Assembly (NCBI RefSeq): GCF_009649175.1
Contig: NZ_WJPO01000001.1
Coordinates: 248,001 to 312,000 of the forward strand
DNA: 64,000 nt
Origin: Rhodovulum strictum
Lineage (GTDB): Bacteria > Pseudomonadota > Alphaproteobacteria > Rhodobacterales > Rhodobacteraceae
Direction of reading: 5' to 3'
Positions 30,929 through 40,631 of the stretch are shown one piece after another; positions within the stretch are counted from its first letter, which is position 1; every line of letters begins with the position of its first letter. Made by a program: the position numbers and the translations under genes. The notes under the pieces were generated by a model, which was not told where the DNA came from, ran no database searches, and was given only the letters and a program-made list of their open reading frames with translations.

Positions 30929-31789
30929 ATGGACCCGCGTGCCCGCCCGTTCCGTTCCGTTCTCTACATCCCGGCCTCCAAGGCACGTGCGCTGGAAAAG
31001 GCCCGGACGCTGCCGGCCGATGCGATCATCTTCGATCTCGAGGATGCCGTCGCCCCCGAGGAAAAGCGCGCCGCCCGCGACCTGCTGGCCGAGGCGCTGC
31101 GCGAGGGCGGCTATGGCGCGCGCTTCCTGATCGTACGCGTCAATGGGCTGGACAGCGAATGGGGCGCCGATGACGTGGCTGCGATGCGCGGTGTCGGTGC
31201 CGATGCGATCTTGCTGCCCAAGGTCGAGACCACGGCGCAACTGGATGCGCTGGGCGATGCGATTCCGGGGGTGGGTCTCTGGGCGATGATCGAGACGCCG
31301 CGCGGCGTGCTGAACGCCCCGGCGCTGGCCGCACATCCCCGCGTCGGCGGTTTCGTGATGGGCACCAACGATCTGGCCAAGGAACTGGGCTGCCGCACCC
31401 GGTCGGACCGGCTGGCGCTGATCGCGAGCCTCAGCCAGTGCCTGCTGGCCGCGCGCGCCCATGGGATCGTGGCCATCGACGGGGTCTACAATGCCTTCCG
31501 CCACGAGGAAGGGCTGTGGGCGGAATGCGAGCAGGGGCGCGATCTGGGCTTTGACGGCAAGAGCCTGATCCATCCCGACCAGATCGCCATCGCCAATGCC
31601 ACCTTCGCGCCCACCTCCGAAGAGATCGAACTGTCGCGCCGCCAGATCGCCGCTTTCGACGAGGCGCGCAAGCGAGGGCTGGGCATCGCCGTTGTGGATG
31701 GCCGCATCGTCGAGAATCTGCATATCGTCACGGCACGGAAGACGCTCGCCAAGGCGGCGGCGATCGCGCAACTGGAGGCCGTTTCATGA
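30929..31789 (+). CDS. mcl2: (3S)-malyl-CoA thioesterase (CitE/HpcH family)
   Basis: 286 residues of the citrate-lyase-beta fold: PFRSVLYIPASKARALEKA, the metal/substrate motif FDLEDAVAPEEKRAAR, and LLPKVETTAQLDAL. In R. sphaeroides the paralogue between mdh and mesaconyl-CoA hydratase is Mcl2, a thioesterase that releases malate from (3S)-malyl-CoA; the lyase Mcl1 is encoded elsewhere. Gene order and the short length support the thioesterase here, but the two activities cannot be separated by eye. ATG 30929 has GGGGAG 6 nt upstream. It overlaps nnrU by 4 bp (ATGA). Confidence 0.85.
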   Translation: MDPRARPFRSVLYIPASKARALEKARTLPADAIIFDLEDAVAPEEKRAARDLLAEALREGGYGARFLIVRVNGLDSEWGADDVAAMRGVGADAILLPKVETTAQLDALGDAIPGVGLWAMIETPRGVLNAPALAAHPRVGGFVMGTNDLAKELGCRTRSDRLALIASLSQCLLAARAHGIVAIDGVYNAFRHEEGLWAECEQGRDLGFDGKSLIHPDQIAIANATFAPTSEEIELSRRQIAAFDEARKRGLGIAVVDGRIVENLHIVTARKTLAKAAAIAQLEAVS

Positions 31790-32355
31790 CCCTGCTTATC
31801 CTCGGAGTTCTGCTCTGGAGCTTTGCCCATCTGTTCAAGCGGCTGTTCCCCGGCCCGCGTGCCGCGCTGGACGATCGCTTCGGCGCGGCCTCCAAGGCGT
31901 TCTTTGCCGTGCCGCTGGTGCTGTCGGTGGTGCTGATGGTGATGGGCTATCGCGGCAATACCGCCCCCGACATCTATCAGACGCCCGGTTTCATGGTGCA
32001 TCTGAACAACACGCTGATGCTGCTGGCCGTGGTGTTCTTCGGTGTCGGCAACTCGAAAAGCCGGGCGCGGCAATTGTTCCGCCACCCGATGCTTTACGGC
32101 GTGATGACTTGGTCGGTGGCGCATCTGCTGGTGAACGGCGATCTGGCGTCCATCGTGCTGTTCGGCGGTCTGCTGGTCTGGGCGATTGCCGAGGTGGTGC
32201 TGATCAACGCGAAGGAGCCGGTCACGACCTGGCGCGGCGGCAGCCTGGGGGGTGACATCAAGCTGGGGTTGATCTCGATCCTGCTCTACCTGGTGATCCT
32301 GTGGGTGCATAACTGGCTGGGCGCCTGGCCCCTGCCGGTGCCGGGCGCGGCCTGA
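31786..32355 (+). CDS. NnrU-family membrane protein
   Basis: 189 residues with five or six membrane helices and the NnrU pattern: LLWSFAHLFKRLFPGPRAAL near the N-terminus, RHPMLYGVMTWSVAHLLVNGD in the middle. The family is named after a gene near nitrite/nitric oxide reductases, but most members are not tied to denitrification and their function is unknown. Coupled by ATGA overlap to mcl2 and by TGATG to the following small gene. Confidence 0.88.
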   Translation: MTLLILGVLLWSFAHLFKRLFPGPRAALDDRFGAASKAFFAVPLVLSVVLMVMGYRGNTAPDIYQTPGFMVHLNNTLMLLAVVFFGVGNSKSRARQLFRHPMLYGVMTWSVAHLLVNGDLASIVLFGGLLVWAIAEVVLINAKEPVTTWRGGSLGGDIKLGLISILLYLVILWVHNWLGAWPLPVPGAA

Positions 32356-32558
32356 TGCGGGCCTATCGTCTGCTGACCGAAGAGGATACCGCCGCCTTCT
32401 GCCACAAGGTGACAGAGGCGCTGTCCAAGGGCTGGGAACTGTACGGCTCGCCCGCCTATGCGCATGACCCGGCGACGGGCAGGATGCGCTGCGCGCAAGC
32501 CGTGGTGAAGGATGTGCCGGGGCTCTACGCCCCGGACGTGAAGCTGGGAGAGTTGTAA
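32355..32558 (+). CDS. DUF1737 small protein
   Basis: 67 residues. YRLLTEEDTAAFCHKVTEAL followed by SKGWELYGSPAYAHD and AQAVVK is the DUF1737 pattern. Function unknown. Its ATG shares a base with the nnrU stop, and mch starts 4 bp after it, so mcl2-nnrU-DUF1737-mch are surely cotranscribed. Confidence 0.88.
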   Translation: MRAYRLLTEEDTAAFCHKVTEALSKGWELYGSPAYAHDPATGRMRCAQAVVKDVPGLYAPDVKLGEL

Positions 32559-32562
32559 GGTC

Positions 32563-33597
32563 ATGGTCAAGACCAACCCGGGGCGTTTCTTCGAGGATTA
32601 TCACGTCGGTCAGGTGATCGCGCATGCCGTGCCGCGCACCCTGTCGGGCGGCGAGCGGGCGCTGTATCATGCGCTTTATCCGGCGCGGCACGCGCTTTAT
32701 TCCTCGGATGCCTTTGCGCAATCCTGCGGGCTGCCCGCCGCGCCGATGGACGACCTGATCGCGTTCCATACCGTCTTTGGCAAGACCGTGCCCGATATCA
32801 GCCTGAACGCCATCGCCAATCTGGGCTATGCCGAGGGGCGCTGGCACCGGCCGGTCTGGCCCGGCGACACGCTGCGTTCGGAATCCGAGGTGATCGGGCT
32901 CAAGGAAAACTCGAACGGCAAGTCGGGTGTGGTCTGGGTGCGCACGCGGGGGCTGAACCAGCGCGGCGAACTGGTGATGGACTATGTCCGTTGGGTGATG
33001 GTGCGCAAGCGCGATGCCGCAGCACCCGCGCCCGAAACCGTGGTGCCGGTGCTGGCGGATTCGGTTGCGCCGAATGATCTGGTGCTGCCCGAGGGGCTGG
33101 ATTTCACGGATTACGATTTCACACTGGCGGGCGACCCGCATCGCTGGGGCGATTACGCGGTGGGCGAGATCATCGACCATGTGGACGGCGTGACGGTCGA
33201 GGAGGCCGAACACATGCTGGCCACGCGGCTGTGGCAGAACACCGCCAAGGTGCATTTCGACGCGACCGTGCGCGAGGATGGGCGGCGGCTGATCTATGGT
33301 GGCCATGTCATAAGCCTGGCGCGGACCTTGTCCTTCAACGGTCTGGCCAATGCGCAGATGATCGTGGGTCTGAACGCGGGCGCCCATGCCAATCCCTGCT
33401 TTGCCGGCGACACCGTTCGCGCCTGGTCCCAGGTGCTGGACAAGGCCGAGACGGCCGCCCCCGGGGTCGGCGCGCTGCGGCTGCGGCTGGTCGCGGTCAA
33501 GTCGGGCGGCGTTCCGGGCGCGTTGCGCGGTGAGGACGGGAAATACCTGCCCGATGTCCTGCTCGACCTCGACTACTGGGCGTTGATCCCGATCTGA
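32563..33597 (+). CDS. mch: Mesaconyl-CoA hydratase (beta-methylmalyl-CoA dehydratase)
   Basis: 344 residues with two MaoC-like hotdog halves: residues 1-150 (GRFFEDYHVGQVIAHAVPRT) and 165-344 (VGEIIDHVDGVTVEEAEHM, FAGDTVRAWSQVLDKAE). It interconverts mesaconyl-C1-CoA and (2R,3S)-beta-methylmalyl-CoA in the ethylmalonyl-CoA pathway of acetate assimilation. Clustering with the malyl-CoA thioesterase gene and the TCA genes matches R. sphaeroides. Last gene of its operon: only 16 bp separate its stop from the sdhC operator pair. Confidence 0.93.
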   Translation: MVKTNPGRFFEDYHVGQVIAHAVPRTLSGGERALYHALYPARHALYSSDAFAQSCGLPAAPMDDLIAFHTVFGKTVPDISLNAIANLGYAEGRWHRPVWPGDTLRSESEVIGLKENSNGKSGVVWVRTRGLNQRGELVMDYVRWVMVRKRDAAAPAPETVVPVLADSVAPNDLVLPEGLDFTDYDFTLAGDPHRWGDYAVGEIIDHVDGVTVEEAEHMLATRLWQNTAKVHFDATVREDGRRLIYGGHVISLARTLSFNGLANAQMIVGLNAGAHANPCFAGDTVRAWSQVLDKAETAAPGVGALRLRLVAVKSGGVPGALRGEDGKYLPDVLLDLDYWALIPI

Positions 33598-33613
33598 GGG
33601 TCGGCTGCCGGGT

Positions 33614-33644
33614 TGTGATCACAGTGCTGCGGCATGTGATCACA
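33614..33644. promoter_or_regulatory. Paired TGTGATCACA operators upstream of sdhC
   Basis: Two exact TGTGATCACA palindromes (33614-33623 and 33635-33644) with centres 21 bp apart, the same spacing as before sucC; the 11-nt spacers differ in sequence, so the pair is conserved and not simply duplicated. They end 122 bp before the sdhC ATG, well upstream of the candidate -35, a position suiting an activator. Confidence 0.75.
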
Positions 33645-33701
33645 AAGCCCGGTTTTTTCCCCGGAGCGACAAAAAATTCCGCCCCGATCCCGGCGCAAGC
33701 C

Positions 33702-33729
33702 GTGACAAGGGCGCAGAAACCGTTATCAG
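33702..33729 (+). promoter_or_regulatory. Candidate sdhC promoter
   Basis: GTGACA (33702-33707) and TATCAG (33724-33729) are 16 bp apart, about 35-40 bp before sdhC. A fair but not strong sigma-70 match. Confidence 0.3.
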
Positions 33730-33766
33730 ATCGGGCGATAGCTGCGCCCAGGACGAGAGGCACGCC

Positions 33767-34150
33767 ATGGCTCATTTCAACCGCGGTAACCGGCCGCTTT
33801 CGCCGCATATCCAGATCTACCGCCCGCAGATCACGTCCGTCACCTCGATCCTGACCCGGGTGACCGGCAATGCGCTGATCGTGGCGACGATCCTGATCGT
33901 GTGGTGGTTTCTGGCCGCGGCCAAGGGCCCCGAGGCCTTTGCCCGTGCCGATTGGGTGCTGACCTCGTGGTTCGGCAATCTGGTGCTGTTCCTGTCGCTC
34001 TGGGCGCTGTGGTATCACACGCTGGCGGGCATCCGGCACCTGATCTGGGATACCGGGCGGGGGCTGGAACTGAAGACGGCCGAGATGCTGGGCTGGGCCG
34101 TGATCGGCGGTTCGGCGGTGCTGACCGTGCTGACCGTTCTGGTCGTCTGA
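33767..34150 (+). CDS. sdhC: Succinate dehydrogenase cytochrome b556 subunit
   Basis: 127 residues, three membrane helices. RPLSPHIQIYRPQITSVTSI is the quinone-site N-terminal block of the family and the heme-b histidine lies in WYHTLAGIRHLIWD. It anchors SdhAB to the membrane and passes electrons to ubiquinone. First gene of sdhCDAB. Confidence 0.95.
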   Translation: MAHFNRGNRPLSPHIQIYRPQITSVTSILTRVTGNALIVATILIVWWFLAAAKGPEAFARADWVLTSWFGNLVLFLSLWALWYHTLAGIRHLIWDTGRGLELKTAEMLGWAVIGGSAVLTVLTVLVV

Positions 34151-34160
34151 GGGGGAAGAC

Positions 34161-34532
34161 ATGCGTTATCTGACCGACCGCAAGCGCGCGCTGGGCCTTG
34201 GCGCCGCCAAGACCGGAACCGAACATCACTGGATCCTGATCGTGACCGGCGTCGCGCTGGCGGGCCTTATCCCGGCCTTCGTGCTGATCTTCGGCCGGGC
34301 GCTGGGCGGCAGCCACGCAGATGTGGTGGCCACCTTCTCGCGCCCCTTCCCGGCGCTGGTTGCGCTGCTGACGCTGTTCGTGGGCCTTTTCCATTTCCGC
34401 AAGGGCGCCCAGACCGCGATCGAGGACTATACCCGCGGCATCCGCCGCACCGTGCTGCTGATCGCGATGATCTGCATCACCTATTCGGCCATGGCGGCCG
34501 GTCTTTACGCGATCATCCGCATCGCTCTGTAA
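34161..34532 (+). CDS. sdhD: Succinate dehydrogenase membrane anchor subunit
   Basis: 123 residues, three membrane helices. [20 protein letters not shown] and [20 protein letters not shown] mark the alphaproteobacterial SdhD family and carry a heme/quinone-site histidine and the conserved Asp-Tyr pair. GAGGGGGAAG precedes the ATG. Lies between sdhC (10 bp gap) and sdhA (16 bp gap). Confidence 0.94.
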   Translation: MRYLTDRKRALGLGAAKTGTEHHWILIVTGVALAGLIPAFVLIFGRALGGSHADVVATFSRPFPALVALLTLFVGLFHFRKGAQTAIEDYTRGIRRTVLLIAMICITYSAMAAGLYAIIRIAL

Positions 34533-34548
34533 GTTTCGAGGGACCAAG

Positions 34549-36354
34549 ATGGCCGCTTACGAATACGAGACGCATGAATATGACGTTGTGGTGGTCGGCG
34601 CCGGTGGCGCGGGGCTGCGCGCGACGCTGGGCATGGCCGAACAGGGCTTGCGCACGGCCTGCATCACCAAGGTCTTTCCGACCCGCTCGCATACGGTGGC
34701 AGCCCAGGGCGGCATCGCTGCCAGCCTTGGCAACATGGGGCCGGACCATTGGCAATGGCACATGTATGACACGGTCAAGGGGTCCGACTGGCTGGGCGAT
34801 ACGGATGCCATGGAATACCTCGCGCGCGAGGCACCCAAGGCGGTCTATGAACTGGAACATTACGGCGTGCCGTTCTCGCGCACCGAAAAGGGCCGGATCT
34901 ACCAGCGCCCCTTTGGCGGGCACACCACCGAATTCGGCGAAGGCCCGCCGGTGCAGCGCACCTGTGCCGCGGCCGACCGCACCGGCCATGCGATCCTGCA
35001 CACGCTCTATGGCCAGTCGCTGAAACAGAAGGCGGAATTCTTCATCGAGTATTTCGCCATCGACCTGATCATGTCCGAGGATGGCGTGTGTCAGGGCGTC
35101 GTGGCGTGGAAGCTCGATGACGGCACGATCCATGTCTTCGCCGCCAAGATGACGGTTCTGGCCACGGGCGGCTATGGCCGGGCCTATTTCAGCGCGACCT
35201 CGGCGCATACCTGCACCGGCGATGGCGGCGGTATGGTGGCGCGGGCCGGGCTGCCGCTTCAGGACATGGAATTCGTGCAGTTCCATCCCACCGGCATCTA
35301 TGGCGCTGGCTGCCTGATCACCGAGGGCGCGCGCGGCGAGGGCGGCTATCTGACCAATTCGGAAGGCGAGCGGTTCATGGAACGCTATGCGCCGACCTAC
35401 AAGGATCTGGCCTCGCGCGATGTGGTCAGCCGCTGCATGACCATCGAGATCCGCGAGGGCAGGGGCGTCGGCCCGAACAAGGACCACATCCACCTGAACC
35501 TGTCCCACCTGCCGCCCGAGGTTCTGGCCGAACGGCTGCCCGGCATTTCCGAAAGCGCCAAGATCTTTGCTGGTGTGGACGTGACGCGCGAACCGATCCC
35601 GGTGCTGCCGACCGTGCATTACAACATGGGCGGCATCCCCACGAACTATTGGGGCGAGGTGCTGGACCCGACGCCCGACCATCCCGACCGCGTGGCGCCC
35701 GGCCTGATGGCGGTGGGCGAGGCGGGCTGTGCCTCGGTGCATGGGGCGAACCGGCTGGGCTCGAACTCGCTGATCGACCTGGTGGTGTTCGGCCGCGCCG
35801 CGGCGATCCGGGCCAAGGATGTGGTCGATCCGAAAACGGCGGTGCCCGCGCCGAACAAGGCGTCGATCGACAGCGCCCTTGGCCGTTTCGACGGGTTGCG
35901 CCATGCCAAGGGCAGCGTGCCGACCGCCGATCTGCGGCTCGAGATGCAGAAGACCATGCAGGCCGATGCGGCGGTCTTCCGCACCTCGAAATCGCTGTCC
36001 GAAGGCTGCGCCAACATGGCCCGCGTCGCCGCCAAGATGGACGACATCAAGGTGACCGACCGTTCGCTGATCTGGAACTCGGACCTTATGGAGACGCTGG
36101 AGCTGACCAACCTGATGCCCAACGCGCTGGCCACCGTCGTCAGCGCCGAGGCGCGCAAGGAAAGCCGCGGCGCCCATGCCCACGAGGATTACCCCGACCG
36201 CAATGACGAGACCTGGCGCAAGCACACGCTGTCCTGGGTCGAGGGGCCGTCCGTGCGTCTGGCCTATCGCCCGGTCAAGCTGGAACCGCTGACCAGCCCC
36301 GACGAAGGCGGCATCGACCCGAAGAAGATTGCGCCCAAGGCGCGGGTCTATTGA
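34549..36354 (+). CDS. sdhA: Succinate dehydrogenase flavoprotein subunit
   Basis: 601 residues. The FAD motif [17 protein letters not shown], the histidine that takes the covalent flavin in [15 protein letters not shown], and active-site segments [11 protein letters not shown] and [15 protein letters not shown] are all present. It oxidises succinate to fumarate in the cytoplasmic part of complex II. In some relatives small genes lie between sdhA and sdhB; here sdhB follows after 10 bp. Confidence 0.97.
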   Translation: MAAYEYETHEYDVVVVGAGGAGLRATLGMAEQGLRTACITKVFPTRSHTVAAQGGIAASLGNMGPDHWQWHMYDTVKGSDWLGDTDAMEYLAREAPKAVYELEHYGVPFSRTEKGRIYQRPFGGHTTEFGEGPPVQRTCAAADRTGHAILHTLYGQSLKQKAEFFIEYFAIDLIMSEDGVCQGVVAWKLDDGTIHVFAAKMTVLATGGYGRAYFSATSAHTCTGDGGGMVARAGLPLQDMEFVQFHPTGIYGAGCLITEGARGEGGYLTNSEGERFMERYAPTYKDLASRDVVSRCMTIEIREGRGVGPNKDHIHLNLSHLPPEVLAERLPGISESAKIFAGVDVTREPIPVLPTVHYNMGGIPTNYWGEVLDPTPDHPDRVAPGLMAVGEAGCASVHGANRLGSNSLIDLVVFGRAAAIRAKDVVDPKTAVPAPNKASIDSALGRFDGLRHAKGSVPTADLRLEMQKTMQADAAVFRTSKSLSEGCANMARVAAKMDDIKVTDRSLIWNSDLMETLELTNLMPNALATVVSAEARKESRGAHAHEDYPDRNDETWRKHTLSWVEGPSVRLAYRPVKLEPLTSPDEGGIDPKKIAPKARVY

Positions 36355-36364
36355 GGAGACGGAG

Positions 36365-37144
36365 ATGGTTGAACTGACGCTCCCCAAGAACTCGGTGATC
36401 CGCACCGGCAAGACCTGGCCGAAACCGGCGGGTGCCACCAATGTCCGCGAATTCCGCATCTATCGCTGGGATCCCGACAGCGGCGAGACGCCCCGGGTGG
36501 ACAGCTATTTCGTCGATCTCGACACGTGCGGGCCGATGGTTCTGGACGCGCTGATCAAGATCAAGAACGAGATCGACCCGACGCTAACCTTCCGCCGCTC
36601 CTGCCGCGAGGGGATTTGCGGCTCTTGTGCGATGAATATCGACGGCACCAATACGCTGGCCTGCACCCGCGGCATGGACGAGATCCGCGGCGTCGTGAAG
36701 ATCTATCCGCTGCCGCATATGCCGGTGGTCAAGGATCTGGTGCCCGACCTGACGCATTTCTACGCCCAGCACGCCTCGGTCATGCCCTGGCTGGAAACCG
36801 AGACCAACGAGCCGGTCAAGGAATGGCGCCAGTCGCCCGAGGATCGCAGGAAGCTGGACGGGCTTTACGAATGCATCATGTGCGCAAGCTGCTCGACGGC
36901 CTGTCCGTCCTATTGGTGGAACGGCGACAAGTATCTGGGCCCGGCCGCGCTGCTGCATGCCTATCGCTGGATCATCGACTCGCGTGACGAGGCGACGGGC
37001 GATCGGCTGGACCAGCTTGAGGATCCGTTCAAGCTCTATCGCTGCCACACGATCATGAACTGCACCAAGACCTGCCCCAAGGGCCTGAACCCGGCCAAGG
37101 CGATTGCCGAGATCAAGAAGATGATGGTCGAACGCGCGATCTGA
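36365..37144 (+). CDS. sdhB: Succinate dehydrogenase iron-sulfur subunit
   Basis: 259 residues. CREGICGSC plus the later ACTR cysteine hold the [2Fe-2S] cluster; [17 protein letters not shown] and [20 protein letters not shown] hold the [4Fe-4S] and [3Fe-4S] clusters. All ligands are intact. GGAGACGGAG lies directly before the ATG at 36365. A hairpin in the short gap to the convergent mipZ probably ends the operon. Confidence 0.97.
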   Translation: MVELTLPKNSVIRTGKTWPKPAGATNVREFRIYRWDPDSGETPRVDSYFVDLDTCGPMVLDALIKIKNEIDPTLTFRRSCREGICGSCAMNIDGTNTLACTRGMDEIRGVVKIYPLPHMPVVKDLVPDLTHFYAQHASVMPWLETETNEPVKEWRQSPEDRRKLDGLYECIMCASCSTACPSYWWNGDKYLGPAALLHAYRWIIDSRDEATGDRLDQLEDPFKLYRCHTIMNCTKTCPKGLNPAKAIAEIKKMMVERAI

Positions 37145-37162
37145 CGCGCGCATGCCACGGCA

Positions 37163-37186
37163 GGGCAGGGGCGGATGCGCCTGCCC
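37163..37186. terminator. Hairpin between sdhB and mipZ
   Basis: GGGCAGG (37163-37169) pairs with CCTGCCC (37180-37186) across a 10-nt loop, between two convergent genes 48 bp apart. Probably serves both. Confidence 0.5.
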
Positions 37187-37192
37187 TTGCAG

Positions 37193-38002
37193 TCAGAAGC
37201 TGACCTCGACCCCCGGCAGGCGCAGCTCGACCATCAGATCGCGCAATTCCTGCCGTGCTGCGATGTTCGAGATGTTCATCCCCGTGACGCCGGTATCGCG
37301 CAGATCCAGCAGCGTCAGCCCGCTGGGGAACAGTTCGCGAAAGATCACCCGCTCCGAGAAGCCGGGCGCCACGCGGAAGCCGATGCGGCGCGACAGGTTG
37401 ACCAGCGCATCGCCCATCTTGCGCTTGTTGTGCATCTGCTGGGCGCCCAGCCGGTTGCGCAGCACCACCCAGTCGATCGGCTTCAGCCCCGCCTGCGCCC
37501 GCAACTGCCGCGCGTTCCAGACCATTTCCGAATAGATCGAGGGGCCGAGGATCCGGCCCGTCGCGCCGTCATGCCGGGCCAGCAGGTCGAAATCTATGAA
37601 GCTGTCATTCAGGGGCGTGATCAGCGTGTCGGCCAGCGTATGCGCGACCTGGCTCAGCCGCGTGTGCGAGCCGGGGCAGTCGATCAGGATGAAATCCTTG
37701 TCCTGCTCCATCCCGGCAATCGCCTCGGCGATGCGGCGATCATGCAGGTTCTCGCCCGCGTCCATCTGGTCGGGCGCGATGTCGGGCAGGTCGCGGTATT
37801 CGGGCGTCGGCAGGTCGATGCCGCTGCGCTCCAGATAGGCGGTGCGGTTCTCCATGTAGCGGCCGAAACTGCGCTGGCGCAGGTCCAGATCCAGCGTGCC
37901 GACCCGATGGCCCAGCCGCGCCAGCGCGGTTGCCACATGCATCGACACGGTGGACTTGCCCGCCCCGCCCTTTTCGTTGCCGACGACGATGATATGCGCC
38001 AC
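37193..38002 (-). CDS. mipZ: Division-plane positioning ATPase MipZ
   Basis: 269 residues of the ParA/MinD class. The deviant Walker A GNEKGGAGKSTVSMHVATAL and DLDLRQRSFGRYMENR are typical of MipZ, which forms gradients from ParB-bound origins and inhibits FtsZ away from midcell in alphaproteobacteria lacking MinCD. DCPGSHTRLSQVAH is the Walker B region. The Ser/Thr after the Walker lysine and the DXDXR motif are intact. Single gene, own promoter region of about 150 bp upstream. Confidence 0.93.
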   Translation of the reverse strand: MAHIIVVGNEKGGAGKSTVSMHVATALARLGHRVGTLDLDLRQRSFGRYMENRTAYLERSGIDLPTPEYRDLPDIAPDQMDAGENLHDRRIAEAIAGMEQDKDFILIDCPGSHTRLSQVAHTLADTLITPLNDSFIDFDLLARHDGATGRILGPSIYSEMVWNARQLRAQAGLKPIDWVVLRNRLGAQQMHNKRKMGDALVNLSRRIGFRVAPGFSERVIFRELFPSGLTLLDLRDTGVTGMNISNIAARQELRDLMVELRLPGVEVSF

Positions 38003-38162
38003 GTCACCTTCCCCCTGCGATCTGTATGCCTATGGGCGAGAGAGTCGCTGACAACCATATGTTGTGTCTCGCGCCAGCGAAAGCCGGAGTTGACGACAAG
38101 CCGACACAGGCCCGGCCTCTGGCCCGCGCGCCACATCCCGGTTGCAGCCACCCGGAACGAGA

Positions 38163-38185
38163 ACGCCGCCCCGTGGGGGCGGCGT
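38163..38185 (-). terminator. Hairpin after rpmE
   Basis: Perfect 10-bp stem ACGCCGCCCC/GGGGCGGCGT with a 3-nt loop, 28 bp beyond the rpmE stop codon. Likely end of the ffh-to-rpmE transcript, although no U-tract follows. Confidence 0.55.
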
Positions 38186-38212
38186 GTCCCTGAAATCCGG
38201 ACGGGTTTCGGC

Positions 38213-38434
38213 TCAGAAGCCCAGACCTTCGTATTTCTTCTTGAACTTCGACACGCGGCCGCCGGTGTCCATCAGGCGCGAGCTGCCGCCGGTCCAGGCG
38301 GGGTGCACCGACGGGTCGATGTCAAGCGCGAGCGTATCACCCGCCTTGCCATAGGTCGATTTCATCTGGACCACGGTGCCGTCGGTCATCTTGACGTCGA
38401 TCACGTGGTAGTCGGGATGGATGTCCTTGCGCAT
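38213..38434 (-). CDS. rpmE: 50S ribosomal protein L31
   Basis: 73 residues. [20 protein letters not shown] and [20 protein letters not shown] are L31. The zinc-binding cysteines of the C+ form are absent (no CXXC; only Gly/Ser/Thr in those positions), so this is the zinc-free form common in alphaproteobacteria. Lies 11 bp behind rplS. Confidence 0.95.
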   Translation of the reverse strand: MRKDIHPDYHVIDVKMTDGTVVQMKSTYGKAGDTLALDIDPSVHPAWTGGSSRLMDTGGRVSKFKKKYEGLGF

Positions 38435-38445
38435 GGTCGCTCTCC

Positions 38446-38823
38446 TCACGCCTCGGTCTTGGGCTTGTAGGTGCTGTCCTCGGCGATCCGGGCGGATTTG
38501 CCCCGGCGCGCGCGCAGGTAATACAGCTTGGCGCGGCGCACACGGCCGCGGCGGACCACCTCGATCGAGTCGATATTGGTCGAGTAGAGGGGGAACACCC
38601 GCTCGACACCCTCGCCGAACGAGATCTTGCGCACGGTGAACGAGCCGGCAATGCCCTTGCCGTTGTTGCGGGCGATGCACACGCCTTCGTAGTTCTGGAC
38701 GCGCGAACGGGTGCCCTCGGTCACCTTGTAGCCCACGCGGATCGTGTCGCCCGGCTTGAAGTCGGGGATCTTCTTGTCGAGGGCGGCGATCTGTTCCGCC
38801 TCGAGCTGTGCGATCAGGTTCAT
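38446..38823 (-). CDS. rplS: 50S ribosomal protein L19
   Basis: 125 residues. The conserved L19 core [40 protein letters not shown] and [19 protein letters not shown] is complete. L19 sits at the subunit interface. The ATG at 38823 is the conserved start; the frame upstream lacks support. It follows trmD by 52 bp in the classic rpsP-rimM-trmD-rplS order. Confidence 0.96.
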   Translation of the reverse strand: MNLIAQLEAEQIAALDKKIPDFKPGDTIRVGYKVTEGTRSRVQNYEGVCIARNNGKGIAGSFTVRKISFGEGVERVFPLYSTNIDSIEVVRRGRVRRAKLYYLRARRGKSARIAEDSTYKPKTEA

Positions 38824-38875
38824 CGCAGCGTCTCCATCTCTGCTCGCGGTTCGTTCCGCGAAGGTGATGCAGCCC

Positions 38876-39706
38876 CTAGAGCTCTGCGTCTCCATCCGGG
38901 TCCCTGCCGTGCCGTGCACGATAGGCCCGCCAGAGGTCGGGGCGGCGTTCCTTGGTCAGCCTTTCGGCCTCGGCCCGGCGCCAGGCGGCGATCTTCGCGT
39001 GATGGCCCGACAGGAGAATGTCGGGGATCGCGCGGCCTTTCCAGACGGCGGGCCGTGTATACTGCGGATGTTCAAGCAGACCCTCGGAAAAGGATTCCTC
39101 CTCCGTGGATGCCTGATTCCCGAGTACGCGGGGTATAAGGCGGACACTCGCGTCGATCAAGGCCTGTGCAGCGATCTCGCCGCCTGTCAGGACGAAATCC
39201 CCCAGGCTGACCTCCTCGACGGCGTATTCCTCGATCACCCGCTCGTCCAGCCCCTCGAACCGGCCGCAGATCAGCGTGATCCCCTCGGCCTGCGCGAAGC
39301 GTTGCGCCATCGCCTGGCAAAACGGGGCGCCGCGCGGCGACAGATAGACGACCGGCCAGCGGCTGCGGTCGGCGGGCGTGCCCAGCGCGGCCTGATCCAG
39401 CGCGGCGCCCATCACGTCGGGGCGCAGCACCATGCCCGCGCCGCCGCCTGCCGGGTTGTCATCGACATTGCGGTGCCTGCCCTCGCCGAAGGGGCGCAGA
39501 TCGACCGTTTCCAGCGCCCAGAGCCCCATATCCAGCGCCCGGCCGGTCAGCGACAGGCCCAGCACACCGGGAAAGGCTTCGGGGAACAGGGTGATGATGC
39601 GCGCGGTCCAGGCGCCTTTCAGGCGCGGCCGCTCGTCCATCAGGTCGCGCGGTTGCAGGCTGGCCGAGATCGAGAGCCGCCCATGGGATTTCGGTGCGTC
39701 CGTCAT
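38876..39706 (-). CDS. trmD: tRNA (guanine-37-N1)-methyltransferase
   Basis: 276 residues. A SPOUT-knot enzyme that methylates G37 of tRNAs reading CNN codons and prevents frameshifting. Key segments: [55 protein letters not shown] and the knot [20 protein letters not shown]. An N-terminal extension of about 30 residues precedes the usual start, with an alternative Met at residue 23. In the ribosomal row between a small membrane-protein gene and rplS. Confidence 0.96.
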   Translation of the reverse strand: MTDAPKSHGRLSISASLQPRDLMDERPRLKGAWTARIITLFPEAFPGVLGLSLTGRALDMGLWALETVDLRPFGEGRHRNVDDNPAGGGAGMVLRPDVMGAALDQAALGTPADRSRWPVVYLSPRGAPFCQAMAQRFAQAEGITLICGRFEGLDERVIEEYAVEEVSLGDFVLTGGEIAAQALIDASVRLIPRVLGNQASTEEESFSEGLLEHPQYTRPAVWKGRAIPDILLSGHHAKIAAWRRAEAERLTKERRPDLWRAYRARHGRDPDGDAEL

Positions 39707-39744
39707 GGGCGGTCTCTAGCCGGAAACCGGGCGGGGCGAAAGCC

Positions 39745-40092
39745 TCAGCCCTTGCGCGACATCACGGCCGCGCCGACAAGCCCCACCGCCGAAACAAGGA
39801 TCGGCAGCCAGAGCGGCAGCGCGACAACCGGGGCGCCAAGGGCCCAGACGATCCCGAAGCCGATCAGGAAGACGAGGTTGACCCAGATGATCTGGTTGAA
39901 GACCAGCATGGGCAGCGCCTTGGCCAGCGTCTTGCCCTGCGCGGCGCGGGCGGCGGCGGCCTCGGGGTCAAGGACGCGCGCGACGGTGGCCAGCGCGGCG
40001 ATCACCAGGATGACCCAGACCGGGTTCTCCGATTGCCCGGCCAGAAAGCCGCCGGCCAGGATGATCGCGTAAAAGATGTTCGCAGGGGACAT
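39745..40092 (-). CDS. Small integral membrane protein, function unknown
   Basis: 115 residues with about three hydrophobic segments (residues 5-15 with 24-38; 60-80; 88-110) and a short charged loop DPEAAAARAAQGKTLAKALP. I do not recognise the family. It is inserted between rimM and trmD with a start 29 bp after the rimM stop, so it is probably translated as part of the ribosomal row. Confidence 0.7.
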   Translation of the reverse strand: MSPANIFYAIILAGGFLAGQSENPVWVILVIAALATVARVLDPEAAAARAAQGKTLAKALPMLVFNQIIWVNLVFLIGFGIVWALGAPVVALPLWLPILVSAVGLVGAAVMSRKG

Positions 40093-40121
40093 GGGGATCC
40101 TCGTTCCTTGTTGTTCGGCGC

Positions 40122-40631
40122 TCAGGGGAACAGACCTTCGGGCGGATCCGCAATGAGACGCCCCGCCGCAAGATCGACCGTCGGCACGCAGGCCGCGGTA
40201 AAGGGCAACAGCACGGTCGCACTCAGCCCGGGCCCGTGGATCTCCAGCAGATCCCCCGCGCCATGGTCATGCACCGCCCGCACCCGGCCCAGAACCTTGC
40301 CGCCGGTATCCAGCACCTCGATCCCGATCAGGTCGGCATGGTAGAATTCGTCATCGGGCAGGGCGGGCAGGGCGGCGCGGTCGGCGAACAGCCGCACGCC
40401 CTTCAGCCCGTCGGCCTGTTCCTTGGTGGCGATGCCGGTCAGCCGGGCGGCGAACCCGCCCTTGACGGCGCGGGTCAGCGTTACCGCAAAGGACCGCTTG
40501 CCATCCTCGGTGAAAAGCGGGCCGTAATCGGCGATCGAGTCAGGCTCGGCGCAGAAGCTTTTCAGCCGCACCTCGCCCCGCACCCCGAAGGAGCCGCCGA
40601 TCACGCCCACGCAGACACGGGTTTCGGCCAT
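40122..40631 (-). CDS. rimM: Ribosome maturation factor RimM
   Basis: 169 residues. N-terminal RimM barrel ([40 protein letters not shown]) and C-terminal PRC-barrel ([39 protein letters not shown]). It binds S19 in the maturing 30S head. Starts immediately after the bluB stop codon. Confidence 0.95.
   Translation of the reverse strand: MAETRVCVGVIGGSFGVRGEVRLKSFCAEPDSIADYGPLFTEDGKRSFAVTLTRAVKGGFAARLTGIATKEQADGLKGVRLFADRAALPALPDDEFYHADLIGIEVLDTGGKVLGRVRAVHDHGAGDLLEIHGPGLSATVLLPFTAACVPTVDLAAGRLIADPPEGLFP

Noticed and set aside
31786-32355. Denitrification role for the NnrU-family gene
   Set aside because: No nitrite or nitric oxide reductase gene is near, and the gene is coupled to malyl-CoA and mesaconyl-CoA enzymes.
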